A stretch of DNA of 24,718 nucleotides from Bacteroidales bacterium (GCA_023228725.1 JALOAQ010000037.1:1-24718); one strand, 5' to 3'. Positions 1 to 7,138 are shown, counted from the stretch's first letter. Notes: generated by a model not told the origin, from the sequence alone. Made by a program: numbers and translations.

Positions 1-72
1 CACACACACAGAAATACTGCATTACAACTATATTTTACTTATTTCAATTTGGAAACTTTGTAAAAACGACTT

Positions 73-126
73 CGAGCATTTGCCCTCGTGTAAAGTTTTT
101 TTACAATTTAAAATCTAAGCGAGGGT
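73..126 (+). promoter_or_regulatory. Structured region upstream of the first gene
   Basis: CCCTCG (83-88) can pair with CGAGGG (120-125), enclosing a second hairpin in which TGTAAA (89-94) pairs with TTTACA (100-105). CGAG at 73-76 could instead pair with CTCG at 85-88, giving a mutually exclusive fold. It lies about 80 bases before the start codon at 207, so it could be a folded 5' leader. The sequence is less AT-rich than most gaps here. I recognise no known riboswitch class. Seen: the complementarity. Inferred: any regulatory role. Confidence 0.25.
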
Positions 127-206
127 ATAAATAAAGCTGAGTATGGTCGGAATATGCCGAAAGAGATCAAAAGCCGAAGTAGGTAAAATTTTAAATAATA
201 AAAATT

Positions 207-1685
207 ATGAAAACACTTATTCAAAAAATCAAGTCAAACTTGAGTTTTATTTTTGCAAGTATTTTTTTAGTACATTGCTATGGTTTTGCTTTTTCACAAG
301 CTAATAATTTATACTTAGACGAAAGCTTTGGAGAGCAAGGCAAAGTGGTCTTACCTGATGATATTCAGCATCTTAAAGAAATAGAATTTGACGAACAAGG
401 AAATATTTTAGCTGCAGGATTTTCCACAAATAATTCTATTAAGCATTTGAAAATTTTAAAAATTTCTGAAAATGGCATTATAGACGAAAATTTTGCCGAC
501 AATGGTTATGTAGAAATTGAAGTTGACCCTTCTTGTGAAATTCGTCATCTCTACATAAAACCCGATAACACAATGTTTTTAGTTACAAGCAATATAATTG
601 ACTCAATAATTAAAATTAAGTCTTATTCTTTTAGTCAAAATGGAAATTTAGAGCAAGAAATAGACTGCATTCCTAGCTTTGAATTTGGTCTCGATACTTT
701 TAATTTGAATGCTGCTTGTTTTAGAAACGAACATTTTCTTATTCCTGATAAAAACTATGTGTATAAGCTAAAATACTCAGGAGAAAGTTTTGCAAATTTT
801 GGCGAAAATGGAAGAGCTAATGTTAGAGATAATTATGAACTATATATATATAAAGTATTAGAACAAGATTATACCAATTATATTGCTGTAGCTGGTATTA
901 TGAAATTACCTATGGATAATTATAATACTTTTGTAAGAAACTTTTTTGATAATGGGACATCAATGACAGATTATCCAACAACTTTTGCTATATATTCTCA
1001 AGGACTTATTGATGACTTAGGAAGATATGAAAAAGTTACTACTATGTTTAATATACCTGAGCATAAATTCGTTGTTGTTGGTGGTCCAAGTTTAATGGGC
1101 AATGTTTATAATACAGTTATGTTAAAGTTTTATGGACACCTTATGATGAATGTATATAATGGGATTGCTGAATTTCGTAATTTTGTTGCTTTAGATTTAC
1201 CTGTAGCATTTTATGAAAACACTTTTTTTATTGGTGGTAAAAATGGAGAAATTGCAAATTTTGATTTTAACTTAATACTTAACGAAGGCTTTGCCAACGA
1301 TGGAGTTTTTACTTTACCTGCCGATATTCGCTATCTTGATATAAAACTTCAAGGAACAGACAAACTTCTGTTAGCTGGTTATGACAACACATCTGGAACA
1401 GATAAGGCTGTGTTAGCTCGTTTTGGAATTAGTACAAATTCATCAGCAAATATACAAAGTGTTTCAAGTTCGATATCAATATATCCAAACCCATCAAATG
1501 GTATCTTCCAAATTGAAAGTCAAGTATTCTCTGTAGAGGTTTTTGATAATTTAGGTAGAGTAATCCTAAATCAAAATAATACAAATACAATAAACTTACA
1601 ACAATTTGGTTCAGGCGTATATTATGCTAAAATACTAACTACAGCTAATGCTACAACTAATACAGTGAAATTAGTTGTGTATTAG
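207..1685 (+). CDS. Secreted delta-60-repeat protein with T9SS C-terminal sorting domain
   Basis: This 492-residue protein starts with a signal peptide (charged MKTLIQKIK, then a hydrophobic core to about residue 30). Several segments resemble delta-60 repeats, of the form L-D-x-S-F-G-x-x-G-K-V: LDESFGEQGKVVLP near residue 37, IDENFADNGYVEIEV near 92 and LNEGFANDGVFTLP near 354. Such repeats usually form a beta-propeller-like extracellular domain. The last 70 or so residues are a type IX secretion sorting domain: SIYPNPSNG, then VEVFDNLGRV, then GSGVYYAKI and a terminal KLVVY. The protein should cross the outer membrane through the T9SS and be attached to the surface or released. No partner gene is adjacent, and a clear terminator follows, so it is probably monocistronic. 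No catalytic motif is visible, so the substrate is unknown. Confidence 0.85.
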   Translation: MKTLIQKIKSNLSFIFASIFLVHCYGFAFSQANNLYLDESFGEQGKVVLPDDIQHLKEIEFDEQGNILAAGFSTNNSIKHLKILKISENGIIDENFADNGYVEIEVDPSCEIRHLYIKPDNTMFLVTSNIIDSIIKIKSYSFSQNGNLEQEIDCIPSFEFGLDTFNLNAACFRNEHFLIPDKNYVYKLKYSGESFANFGENGRANVRDNYELYIYKVLEQDYTNYIAVAGIMKLPMDNYNTFVRNFFDNGTSMTDYPTTFAIYSQGLIDDLGRYEKVTTMFNIPEHKFVVVGGPSLMGNVYNTVMLKFYGHLMMNVYNGIAEFRNFVALDLPVAFYENTFFIGGKNGEIANFDFNLILNEGFANDGVFTLPADIRYLDIKLQGTDKLLLAGYDNTSGTDKAVLARFGISTNSSANIQSVSSSISIYPNPSNGIFQIESQVFSVEVFDNLGRVILNQNNTNTINLQQFGSGVYYAKILTTANATTNTVKLVVY

Positions 1686-1718
1686 TATATTATTTTAAAT
1701 TAATATTTAACACTTAAC

Positions 1719-1757
1719 AAAAAAACCTGTAGAATATAATTCTGCAGGTTTTTTTTT
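1719..1757 (+). terminator. Intrinsic terminator after the delta-60 protein gene
   Basis: The arm CCTGTAGAAT (1726-1735) pairs with ATTCTGCAGG (1739-1748) across a 3-base loop with one G-U wobble. Flanking A and T runs extend the stem and supply the U-tract. The A-run upstream means it could also stop transcription from the opposite strand. Confidence 0.85.
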
Positions 1758-1797
1758 ATTAATTCAAAACTAAATTATTCAATTATCAATTATTTCT

Positions 1798-1805
1798 TAT
1801 CTTTG
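1798..1805 (+). promoter_or_regulatory. Bacteroidota -7 box TATCTTTG
   Basis: It matches the TAnnTTTG consensus exactly and sits 23 bases before the ATG at 1829 of the broken reductase gene. No clear -33 TTG is seen. Its survival suggests the downstream gene broke recently or is still transcribed. Confidence 0.5.
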
Positions 1806-1828
1806 TAGTAATAAAATTCTTTAAAAAA

Positions 1829-2414
1829 ATGAAAATATTACTTATATACGTAATTTACATAATAAAGTTTCACTTCTGCTGTAAGGGATACTGTTGCATA
1901 TACTTTTCATCAAAAAGGACACGAAGTTGTTATTCGCGATCTTTACGAAATAAAATTTAATCCTGTTCTAAGCAAAAAAGACTTAGAGTCTATTGAAAAA
2001 GAAATTTTTCCTGTTGACATAATGGACGAGCAAAAATTTATTCAATGGGCAGATTTTATTTGTTTTGTATATCCAATTTGGTGGTCGGGAATGCCTGCTA
2101 TTTTAAAAGGATATATAGAAAGAGTATTTGTTCAAGGATACGGTTTTGATTTTATTGACGGAGAAATTATTCCAAAATTAAAAAACAAAAGAATAGCTAT
2201 TTTCAATACTACAGGGCTTAACAATATTTACAAAGACCAAGCCTCGCTTGACGCACTAAATAAAATGACCGAAGAATGTATTTTTGGATTTAGTGGTATG
2301 AAAACTGTAGTACACAAATACTTTAAATCAATCAAAAAAGCAAGCAATAAAGAAAAAATAAAAAGTTTAGAAGAAGTAAAAAACGCTACTGAAGAACTTT
2401 TAGAAATGCTGTAG
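1829..2414 (+). pseudogene. Frameshifted NAD(P)H dehydrogenase (quinone)-like flavodoxin-fold protein
   Basis: The ATG at 1829 opens MKILLIY, the usual first strand of this flavodoxin-fold family (PF02525 type), but that frame becomes unrelated and stops at 1960. The correct frame resumes at 1866 (SFTSAVRDTVAYTF) and runs to 2414, including the family signature VYPIWWSGMPAILKGY followed by ERVF. The total span of 586 bases equals about 195 codons plus one base, matching the family's usual length, so the gene is full-size with a frameshift between about 1850 and 1866. Those bases also no longer encode the expected A-H-P-type FMN phosphate loop, so more than one base has changed. The first ATG in the good frame (2022) would give a 130-residue piece without the FMN site. 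A promoter box precedes it. A sequencing or assembly error remains possible. Confidence 0.75.
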
Positions 2415-2516
2415 TAAAAATCGAATAAACATTAACTTGTTGATAAATTTTATTGAAAAATCCATATTTATACTTTCAAAATTACGAACTTTGAAAATTA
2501 GAGTTAGTTTTACCTT

Positions 2517-2843
2517 ATGGAAACAAATAACATAAAAGAGAAAAATAATTTTTTACTTAAAATAATAAATTTTATTATCAGACATAAATATATTTTTAGC
2601 TTAGTTTTATTTGGTTTATGGATAACATTTTTCGACACATACAATTTAATAGACAGATTTAAAAAACTAAAAACTCTTAATTCTCTGCAAAAAGAAATAA
2701 AATATTATGAAGACGAAATTAGCTTATACACAAGACAATACGAAGAATTATTTTCTAATAAAGATAATTTGGAAAAATTTGCAAGAGAACAATACCAAAT
2801 GTTAGAAGAAGACGAAGACTTATTTATAATAATTGATGAATAA
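2517..2843 (+). CDS. DivIC/FtsB-like septum formation initiator
   Basis: A 108-residue bitopic membrane protein of the FtsB/DivIC family, which acts in the divisome with FtsL and FtsQ at the cytoplasmic membrane. A short basic cytoplasmic tail is followed by one membrane segment (about residues 24-40, YIFSLVLFGLWITFF), a coiled-coil stretch (about 46-82, with LQKEIKYYEDEI), and the family's conserved end LEKFAREQYQM. Length and domain order are normal for Bacteroidota members. The ATG at 2517 has no Shine-Dalgarno sequence, as is usual in this phylum. It stands alone after the broken reductase gene and is convergent with yqgE. Which of FtsB or DivIC is the better name cannot be settled from sequence alone. 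Confidence 0.8.
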   Translation: METNNIKEKNNFLLKIINFIIRHKYIFSLVLFGLWITFFDTYNLIDRFKKLKTLNSLQKEIKYYEDEISLYTRQYEELFSNKDNLEKFAREQYQMLEEDEDLFIIIDE

Positions 2844-2889
2844 AACTTAATCTTATTGGTCAAATCAGAAGGTAGAATTTACAAATTTC

Positions 2890-2930
2890 AAACTTAGTAA
2901 AGGAAATTTTAATTAAAACACTAAGTTTTT
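2890..2930 (+). terminator. Hairpin between convergent genes
   Basis: AAACTTAGT (2890-2898) pairs with ACTAAGTTT (2920-2928), a 9-bp stem with a 21-base loop, followed by a T5 run (2926-2930, partly in the stem) on the plus strand. It sits between the ends of the DivIC-like gene and yqgE and could end transcription of the former. The large loop makes this less certain. Confidence 0.4.
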
Positions 2931-2960
2931 CCAAATTTTATAAATAATAATATGCAATTT

Positions 2961-3545
2961 TTAATTTAATTCCGGATTTAAAGGAAAATTTTTCCAAATT
3001 TCATATCTTTTATCAACAAAATCCAAAGCCCTCTCCCATTGATTTTTAGAATCACTAAAAACAAATTCTCTTGTTGTTTCTGAAACCAACCAATAATTAA
3101 AATTAATTTCTTCGTGCAATTGTTTTGGTGCCCAACCGGAATTTCCAATAAAAAACCTAGCATTTGAGCTATTTATAATTCCACGATTTATTAAAGTTTT
3201 TATATTATCAAAATTTCCACTTAAAAAAATACCATCAGCAATAGGAATTGAATCTGGCAGATAATCAATGCTATGAATACAAAACAACACATCTCTTTCT
3301 ACTGGTCCGCCAATATATACAGGTATATTTTCTATGTTTACGCCTTCAATTAATTCATGTAAATTTTTATTTGAAGGATTATTTAAAATAAAACCAAATG
3401 CTGATTTATTTTCCATTCCGGCAATTAAAATAACAGACCTCGCAAAAATATCATCAATTAATAAAGGCTCAGAAATTAGTATTCTTCCGACTTTAGGTTC
3501 TAAATTATTAGAAATCACACTAAATATGTCTAAGTTTTTTAACAT
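2961..3545 (-). CDS. yqgE: YqgE/AlgH family protein (UPF0301)
   Basis: 194 residues covering the whole YqgE/AlgH fold. Family motifs in order: GRILISEPLL near residue 21, SVILIAGMENKSAFGFILNN near 37-56, VYIGGPVERDVLF near 76-88, and RFFIGNSGWAPKQLHEEI near 130-147. No signal peptide or membrane segment is present, so the protein is cytosolic. The biochemical role of the family is not settled; AlgH was named from Pseudomonas alginate regulation. The start MLKNLDIFSV at 3545 fits the family's usual short N-terminus. A TAnnTTTG match (CAAATTTA on plus, 3550-3557) lies only four bases before the ATG, too close for a normal leader, so I do not call it a promoter. Confidence 0.88.
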   Translation of the reverse strand: MLKNLDIFSVISNNLEPKVGRILISEPLLIDDIFARSVILIAGMENKSAFGFILNNPSNKNLHELIEGVNIENIPVYIGGPVERDVLFCIHSIDYLPDSIPIADGIFLSGNFDNIKTLINRGIINSSNARFFIGNSGWAPKQLHEEINFNYWLVSETTREFVFSDSKNQWERALDFVDKRYEIWKNFPLNPELN

Positions 3546-3695
3546 TTAACAAATTTAATAAAAAATTCAATACAATTAAAAATTTAGTTAACTTATTTTA
3601 AAGCTTTTTCTATGTTTTATGCAATAGAATAACCAAATTAGTTCACTATAAATCTAATAATTTAGAAAAAACATGAAAATTACAATTATTTTTCT

Positions 3696-3703
3696 TTACT
3701 TTG
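3696..3703 (+). promoter_or_regulatory. Candidate -7 box TTACTTTG
   Basis: It has the TTTG end of the Bacteroidota -7 element and one mismatch to TAnnTTTG. Transcription would start near 3709-3711, just at the base of the first hairpin of the candidate small RNA. No convincing -33 TTG is seen. Confidence 0.35.
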
Positions 3704-3708
3704 TATCA

Positions 3709-3806
3709 GAGAAATCAAATTCATTTTTGATTATCTTTTCTCTTTTTCATGGTTGATTGGGGTTAGTACTAGAGCCGAAAATCCAAATTTCGGCTCTAAC
3801 CTTTTT
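3709..3806 (+). ncRNA. Candidate small RNA of about 100 nt
   Basis: This plus-strand stretch has no coding potential and lies between two minus-strand genes. It begins at a candidate promoter's expected start site. The first hairpin pairs GAGA (3709-3712) with TCTC (3739-3742) and AATCAAA (3713-3719) with TTTGATT (3726-3732), with a 6-base bulge. A linker with GGTTGATTGGGG follows, then the terminator hairpin at 3761-3806. No plus-strand gene upstream would use this terminator, which is the main reason to propose an RNA. I do not recognise the family. Alternatively it is a decayed region whose terminator serves the minus-strand gene at 3827. Confidence 0.4.
3761..3806 (+). terminator. Strong plus-strand intrinsic terminator with no annotated plus-strand gene
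   Basis: AGAGCCGAAA (3771-3780) pairs with TTTCGGCTCT (3788-3797) over a 7-base loop. The stem is extended by GGTT (3761-3764) with AACC (3798-3801) across a 6-base bulge. T5 follows at 3802-3806. On the minus strand no U-tract follows the stem, so the plus orientation fits best. Confidence 0.65.
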
Positions 3807-3826
3807 ATAGCTATATCAACTTATTC

Positions 3827-4375
3827 TTAGTCAGCACATTCTAATTTTAGTACTTGTGAAAAATTTTTAATTTTTGCTTTTAAAATTTGTTCTTCCTGCT
3901 CATTAGTCAAACCGTTACCATCATTTTCAAAATTATCATAAAACATTGGTAATGAATATGTTTCTTTTATATCTGCACCAAATTGTGGAAAAAATCTATT
4001 TGCTGTTTCCATTACAAACTTACCTGCTCCTTTTCCGCTTGAAGTTGACATAAGAAACATTGGCTTTTCGTCAAAAATTTTAATTTTAATACGAGATGCC
4101 CAGTCAAAAATATTTTTAAAAGCTACAGAATAAGTTCGATTATGCTCGGCCATAGAGCAAATTATTGCATCAGCATCTTCAAATAAAGATAAAAACTCCC
4201 TTACTTTATCAGGATAACCAGCTTTTTCTCTATCTTCAGAAAATATTGGCAATTCATAATCGTTTAAATCTATTAAATTAATTTCGTAATCGGAAAAATC
4301 TTCTAATACATATTTAAGCAGTTTTAAATTTATTGATTGTGAAGAATTTGTTCCTGCAAAAGCTATTATTTTCAT
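3827..4375 (-). CDS. NADPH-dependent FMN reductase-like flavoprotein
   Basis: 182 residues of flavodoxin fold in the NADPH-dependent FMN reductase family (PF03358 type). The N-terminal strand and phosphate loop are KIIAFAGTNSSQSIN (residues 2-16), the usual G-T/S-x-R/S-x-x-S-x-N arrangement that holds FMN phosphate. SMAEHNRTYSVAFKNIFDW (near residues 74-92) matches the family's P-E-Y-N-x-S/G-x-P-x-x-L-K-N-x-x-D-W signature, with the usual proline replaced. Members reduce flavins, quinones, azo compounds or chromate with NAD(P)H in the cytosol, and the substrate cannot be told here. It is a different family from the broken reductase at 1829. It lies alone, 147 bases downstream of murB on the same strand. 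Confidence 0.85.
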   Translation of the reverse strand: MKIIAFAGTNSSQSINLKLLKYVLEDFSDYEINLIDLNDYELPIFSEDREKAGYPDKVREFLSLFEDADAIICSMAEHNRTYSVAFKNIFDWASRIKIKIFDEKPMFLMSTSSGKGAGKFVMETANRFFPQFGADIKETYSLPMFYDNFENDGNGLTNEQEEQILKAKIKNFSQVLKLECAD

Positions 4376-4522
4376 ATTACATTATATTTATAAGTTAATG
4401 AACATAAACAAAATAATTAGATTAAAGTTTAAATTCTGATTTATCAACTTAAGTTTTAATTTTTAGTCTGCCAGAAAACAAAATCAACAATTAATTGAAT
4501 AAGTTTTTAATTAAAAAGATTA

Positions 4523-5542
4523 CTAAATATAAATAACCTCCGGTTCTAGTTCTATTTCAAAATTTTGATAAACTTTTTCTTTAATTATTTCAGCAAGTTC
4601 GCAAATATCTTTTCCTGTTGCTTTTCCTGTTTTATTTATTAAGACCAAAGCTTGATTTTCATGCACAGCCGCCCCCTTATGAGTAAAAGTTTTAAGCCCT
4701 AATTTATCTATCATCCAGCCTGCTGCCAACTTGTAATTGCCATCTGCTAAGCTATAAAAACGCAGGTCTTCATGTTTTTCCCTTAGAATTTCAAACTTTT
4801 CTTGATTTATAATTGGGTTTTTAAAAAAACTACCTGCATTACCAAATTTTTTGGGGTCAGGTAATTTAATATTTCGAATATTTATAACAGCTTCACGAAT
4901 ATCTTTAGCTGTAATATTTGTTTTATTATTAAAATATTTCTGAATATCTGCATAATCGCAGTTTATATTTGGAAATTTAAGCAGTTTAAAAGTAACATTT
5001 AAAATTAAAGCTTTATTTTTTAGATCATTTTTAAAAATACTAGTTCTGTAAGCAAACTTACATTCAGAATTTTTCAATATTTTAATTTCATGTGAATCCA
5101 AATCTAAATATTCTAATTCAAAAATAAAATCTTTAGCTTCAGAACCATAAGCACCAATATTTTGAACTGCTGAAGCACCAACAGTACCGGGGATTAATGA
5201 AAGATTTTCCAAACCAAAAGCTTTAGAATTTAAAGTATCTTCAACAAAATCGTCCCAAATATAACCTGCAGAAGCTTTAATATAAATATAATTTTCATCC
5301 TCATTAACAAGGTCCAATTTTTTACCAACAGGGTGAATTATTAAACCATAAAAATCATCTCTAAATAATAAATTACTTCCTTCGCCCAAAATTAAATGTT
5401 TAACTTGACGACATTTGTCTTGATGAGAAACAATAAAACGAATTATTTCTTCATCATGTTCGTATTCAATTAAAACAGAGGCTTTAACGTCAATTCCAAA
5501 AGTATTATATTGTTTAATAGAACAATTTCTAAATATCAACAT
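4523..5542 (-). CDS. murB: UDP-N-acetylenolpyruvoylglucosamine reductase
   Basis: MurB reduces UDP-GlcNAc-enolpyruvate to UDP-MurNAc with NADPH and FAD, the second committed step of peptidoglycan precursor synthesis in the cytosol. Motifs seen: YNTFGIDVKA at the start, FAD-binding LGEGSNLLF and LIPGTVGASAVQNIGAYGSE, CKFAYRTSIFK, GSFFKNP with the catalytic serine, and the C-terminal ELEPEV glutamate. I start at the ATG at 5542 (339 residues), not the in-frame TTG at 5563, because that TTG lies inside the -7 promoter box at 5561-5568 and so cannot be transcribed from it; the ATG also fits the family's N-terminus. It is divergent from a glycosyltransferase. Confidence 0.93.
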   Translation of the reverse strand: MLIFRNCSIKQYNTFGIDVKASVLIEYEHDEEIIRFIVSHQDKCRQVKHLILGEGSNLLFRDDFYGLIIHPVGKKLDLVNEDENYIYIKASAGYIWDDFVEDTLNSKAFGLENLSLIPGTVGASAVQNIGAYGSEAKDFIFELEYLDLDSHEIKILKNSECKFAYRTSIFKNDLKNKALILNVTFKLLKFPNINCDYADIQKYFNNKTNITAKDIREAVINIRNIKLPDPKKFGNAGSFFKNPIINQEKFEILREKHEDLRFYSLADGNYKLAAGWMIDKLGLKTFTHKGAAVHENQALVLINKTGKATGKDICELAEIIKEKVYQNFEIELEPEVIYI

Positions 5543-5560
5543 GTGAAAAATATTTGGTAA

Positions 5561-5589
5561 CAAATGTAAAAAATATTTAAGAAATACAA
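5561..5589 (-). promoter_or_regulatory. murB promoter: TTG (-33) and TACATTTG (-7)
   Basis: On the minus strand TTG (5589-5587) is followed after 18 bases by TACATTTG (5568-5561), an exact TAnnTTTG match, 18 bases ahead of the murB ATG. A second TAnnTTTG match, TAGTTTTG (5594-5587), overlaps the -33 element and is a weaker alternative. Confidence 0.6.
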
Positions 5590-5621
5590 AACTAAAATAA
5601 TAATCTATAAATATATTTTGT

Positions 5622-5629
5622 TAGTTTTG
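5622..5629 (+). promoter_or_regulatory. Candidate -7 box TAGTTTTG for the glycosyltransferase
   Basis: An exact TAnnTTTG match only nine bases before the ATG at 5639. If used, the mRNA would be nearly leaderless. No -33 TTG is seen at the right distance. Confidence 0.3.
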
Positions 5630-5638
5630 GAAAATATT

Positions 5639-6733
5639 ATGAAACAAAAACGAATAATAGTATCAGTAAGTAATGATTTAAGTAAAGACCAAAGGGTTGA
5701 CAGAATTTGTAATAGTCTTAGTAATTGGGGATATGAAGTATTACTTATAGGCAGAAAACTTAAAAATAGCAAAAAACTTGATCAAAGAAATTACAAAACC
5801 AAGCGTTTTAATCTTTTATTCAAAAAAGGAGTTTTATTTTACACTTGTTTAAATATAAGATTGTTTTTTTATTTATTATTTGTAAAAAGCGACATTTTCC
5901 TATCCAATGATTTAGACACATTGCCTGGCAACGCTATGGCAAGTTTTTTTAGAAGGAAAAAATTGGTTTATGATAGTCATGAGCTTTTTACAGAAGTTCC
6001 TGAATTAGAAAATAAAATTTTTAAAAAGAAAATTTGGAGATTTTTAGAAAAAATATCTTTTAAAAGAATTGACAAAGCCTATACAGTCTGCGAATCTATT
6101 TCAAATTATTATTTTGAAAAATATAAAATTAAAATGGCTGTAATAAGAAATTTACCAACAAAGAAAAGCATTACAAATAATTATAAAAACCGTGAAAACA
6201 TCATTATTTATCAAGGAGCTTTAAACAAAGAACGTGGCATTGAAATAATGATAAAAGCAATGCAATATTTAGAAAATGTTAAGCTAATTATTGCAGGTTC
6301 AGGCGATTTGGAAAAAAATTTAAAATTATTAAGCAAAAATTTAAACTTAGAAGAAAAAATTGAATTTACAGGAAATTTGAATTTTAAAGATTTATTTGAA
6401 CAAACACAAAAAGCAAAACTTGGACTTTCTATTGAACAAGGTAAAAGTTTAAATTATTATTATGCACTGCCAAACAAAATTTTTGACTATATACAAGCAG
6501 GAGTTCCGGTTCTTTGTTCAGATTTTCCGGAAATGAAAAATATTATTGAAAAATATGAACTTGGAGTTTCTACAAAAATTATTGACGCAAAAAAATTAGC
6601 AGAAATAATAAATGAATTACTAAAAAATGTCAAAATTTTAAATACATTTAATGAAAATTGTATGAAAGCTAAGGAGGAGTTGAACTGGGAAAACGAAGAA
6701 AGAGTTTTAAAAGATGTTTTTTTGACTTTATAG
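5639..6733 (+). CDS. Glycosyltransferase family 4 protein
   Basis: A 364-residue GT-B fold glycosyltransferase of the GT4 group. The N-terminal acceptor half opens with RIIVSVSNDLSKDQRVDRIC; DSHELFTEVPELE near residue 116 is a common feature of this subgroup. The C-terminal donor half has IIYQGALNKERGIEIMIKA, KLIIAGSGDLEKNL and KIFDYIQAGVPVLCSD, the GT4 nucleotide-sugar-binding region. It should use a nucleotide-sugar donor to extend a cell-surface glycan; sugar and acceptor are unknown. I prefer the ATG at 5639 over the in-frame TTG at 5618, which precedes the candidate -7 box. No other glycan genes are adjacent, so it is an orphan rather than part of a polysaccharide cluster. Confidence 0.85.
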   Translation: MKQKRIIVSVSNDLSKDQRVDRICNSLSNWGYEVLLIGRKLKNSKKLDQRNYKTKRFNLLFKKGVLFYTCLNIRLFFYLLFVKSDIFLSNDLDTLPGNAMASFFRRKKLVYDSHELFTEVPELENKIFKKKIWRFLEKISFKRIDKAYTVCESISNYYFEKYKIKMAVIRNLPTKKSITNNYKNRENIIIYQGALNKERGIEIMIKAMQYLENVKLIIAGSGDLEKNLKLLSKNLNLEEKIEFTGNLNFKDLFEQTQKAKLGLSIEQGKSLNYYYALPNKIFDYIQAGVPVLCSDFPEMKNIIEKYELGVSTKIIDAKKLAEIINELLKNVKILNTFNENCMKAKEELNWENEERVLKDVFLTL

Positions 6734-6737
6734 AAAT

Positions 6738-6778
6738 AAATAAGCAAGGCTAAGGAGCATTTAAGCAAGGTTAAAAAT
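6738..6778. repeat. 41-bp direct repeat, copy 1
   Basis: Begins AAATAAGCAAGGCTAAGG and ends GCAAGGTTAAAAAT. It is identical over all 41 bases to the copy at 6836-6876, offset by 98 bases. It carries two AAGCAAG motifs, at 6742 and 6763, 21 bases apart. It lies just after the glycosyltransferase stop codon. Confidence 0.9.
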
Positions 6779-6835
6779 GAATATATAAAATACAGATTAT
6801 CAAGCACTTGCAAATATTAAGCAAGATTAAGCAAG

Positions 6836-6876
6836 AAATAAGCAAGGCTAAGGAGCATTTAAGCAAGGTTAAAAAT
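6836..6876. repeat. 41-bp direct repeat, copy 2
   Basis: A perfect copy of 6738-6778, ending six bases before the stop of the minus-strand gene at 6882. AAGCAAG motifs at 6840 and 6861 fall inside it, and two more lie just before it at 6819 and 6829. The flanks are not duplicated. Confidence 0.9.
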
Positions 6877-6881
6877 AAATT

Positions 6882-7115
6882 CTATTTTAAATCTTTATGA
6901 TTATTATTTTCAGAGCCACAACAGCCACCATCAATTCCACACGCGTGCAGTTCATCATGTTTAGCACAAGTAATTTTCAATTTTTGCATATCTTTATTTT
7001 TGCTAATTGAGGTTTCGGGAAAAGATTTTTTCTTTGTAAAAAATATTCCTACTCCAAGGGCTAATACTACAAAGCCAATCAAAATTAGAGCTAATAATAA
7101 AACTTTCCAAATCAT
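6882..7115 (-). CDS. Small Cys-rich single-pass membrane protein
   Basis: 77 residues: one N-terminal membrane segment (about 3-26), then KKKSFPETSISKNKDMQKLKITCAKHDE as the start of a soluble tail, and a cysteine cluster C-A-K-H...C-G-I-D-G-G-C-C-G (four cysteines in about 20 residues). Short Bacteroidota proteins with the same F-P-x-T-x-I-x-x-N-x-x-M-x-x-x-x-I-x-C pattern are often annotated only as membrane or secreted protein. The Cys/His tail suggests metal binding or a redox role, but this is inference. It starts 23 bases after the antiporter stop codon and is probably the last gene of the lysS-nhaC operon. No Shine-Dalgarno sequence is visible. Confidence 0.7.
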   Translation of the reverse strand: MIWKVLLLALILIGFVVLALGVGIFFTKKKSFPETSISKNKDMQKLKITCAKHDELHACGIDGGCCGSENNNHKDLK

Positions 7116-7138
7116 AATACAAAAACAAATTAAATAAA

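Noticed and set aside
1..10. CA dinucleotide run as a phase-variable repeat
   Set aside because: Only five units are visible, at the cut edge of the window and about 200 bases from the nearest start, so no role can be supported.
3550..3557. TAAATTTG box as the yqgE promoter
   Set aside because: It is only four bases from the ATG; transcription would begin at or inside the start codon, and such AT-rich matches occur by chance.
6738..6876. Repeats as a CRISPR array
   Set aside because: Only two copies of the 41-mer, the interval contains the same motif again, and no cas genes are nearby.
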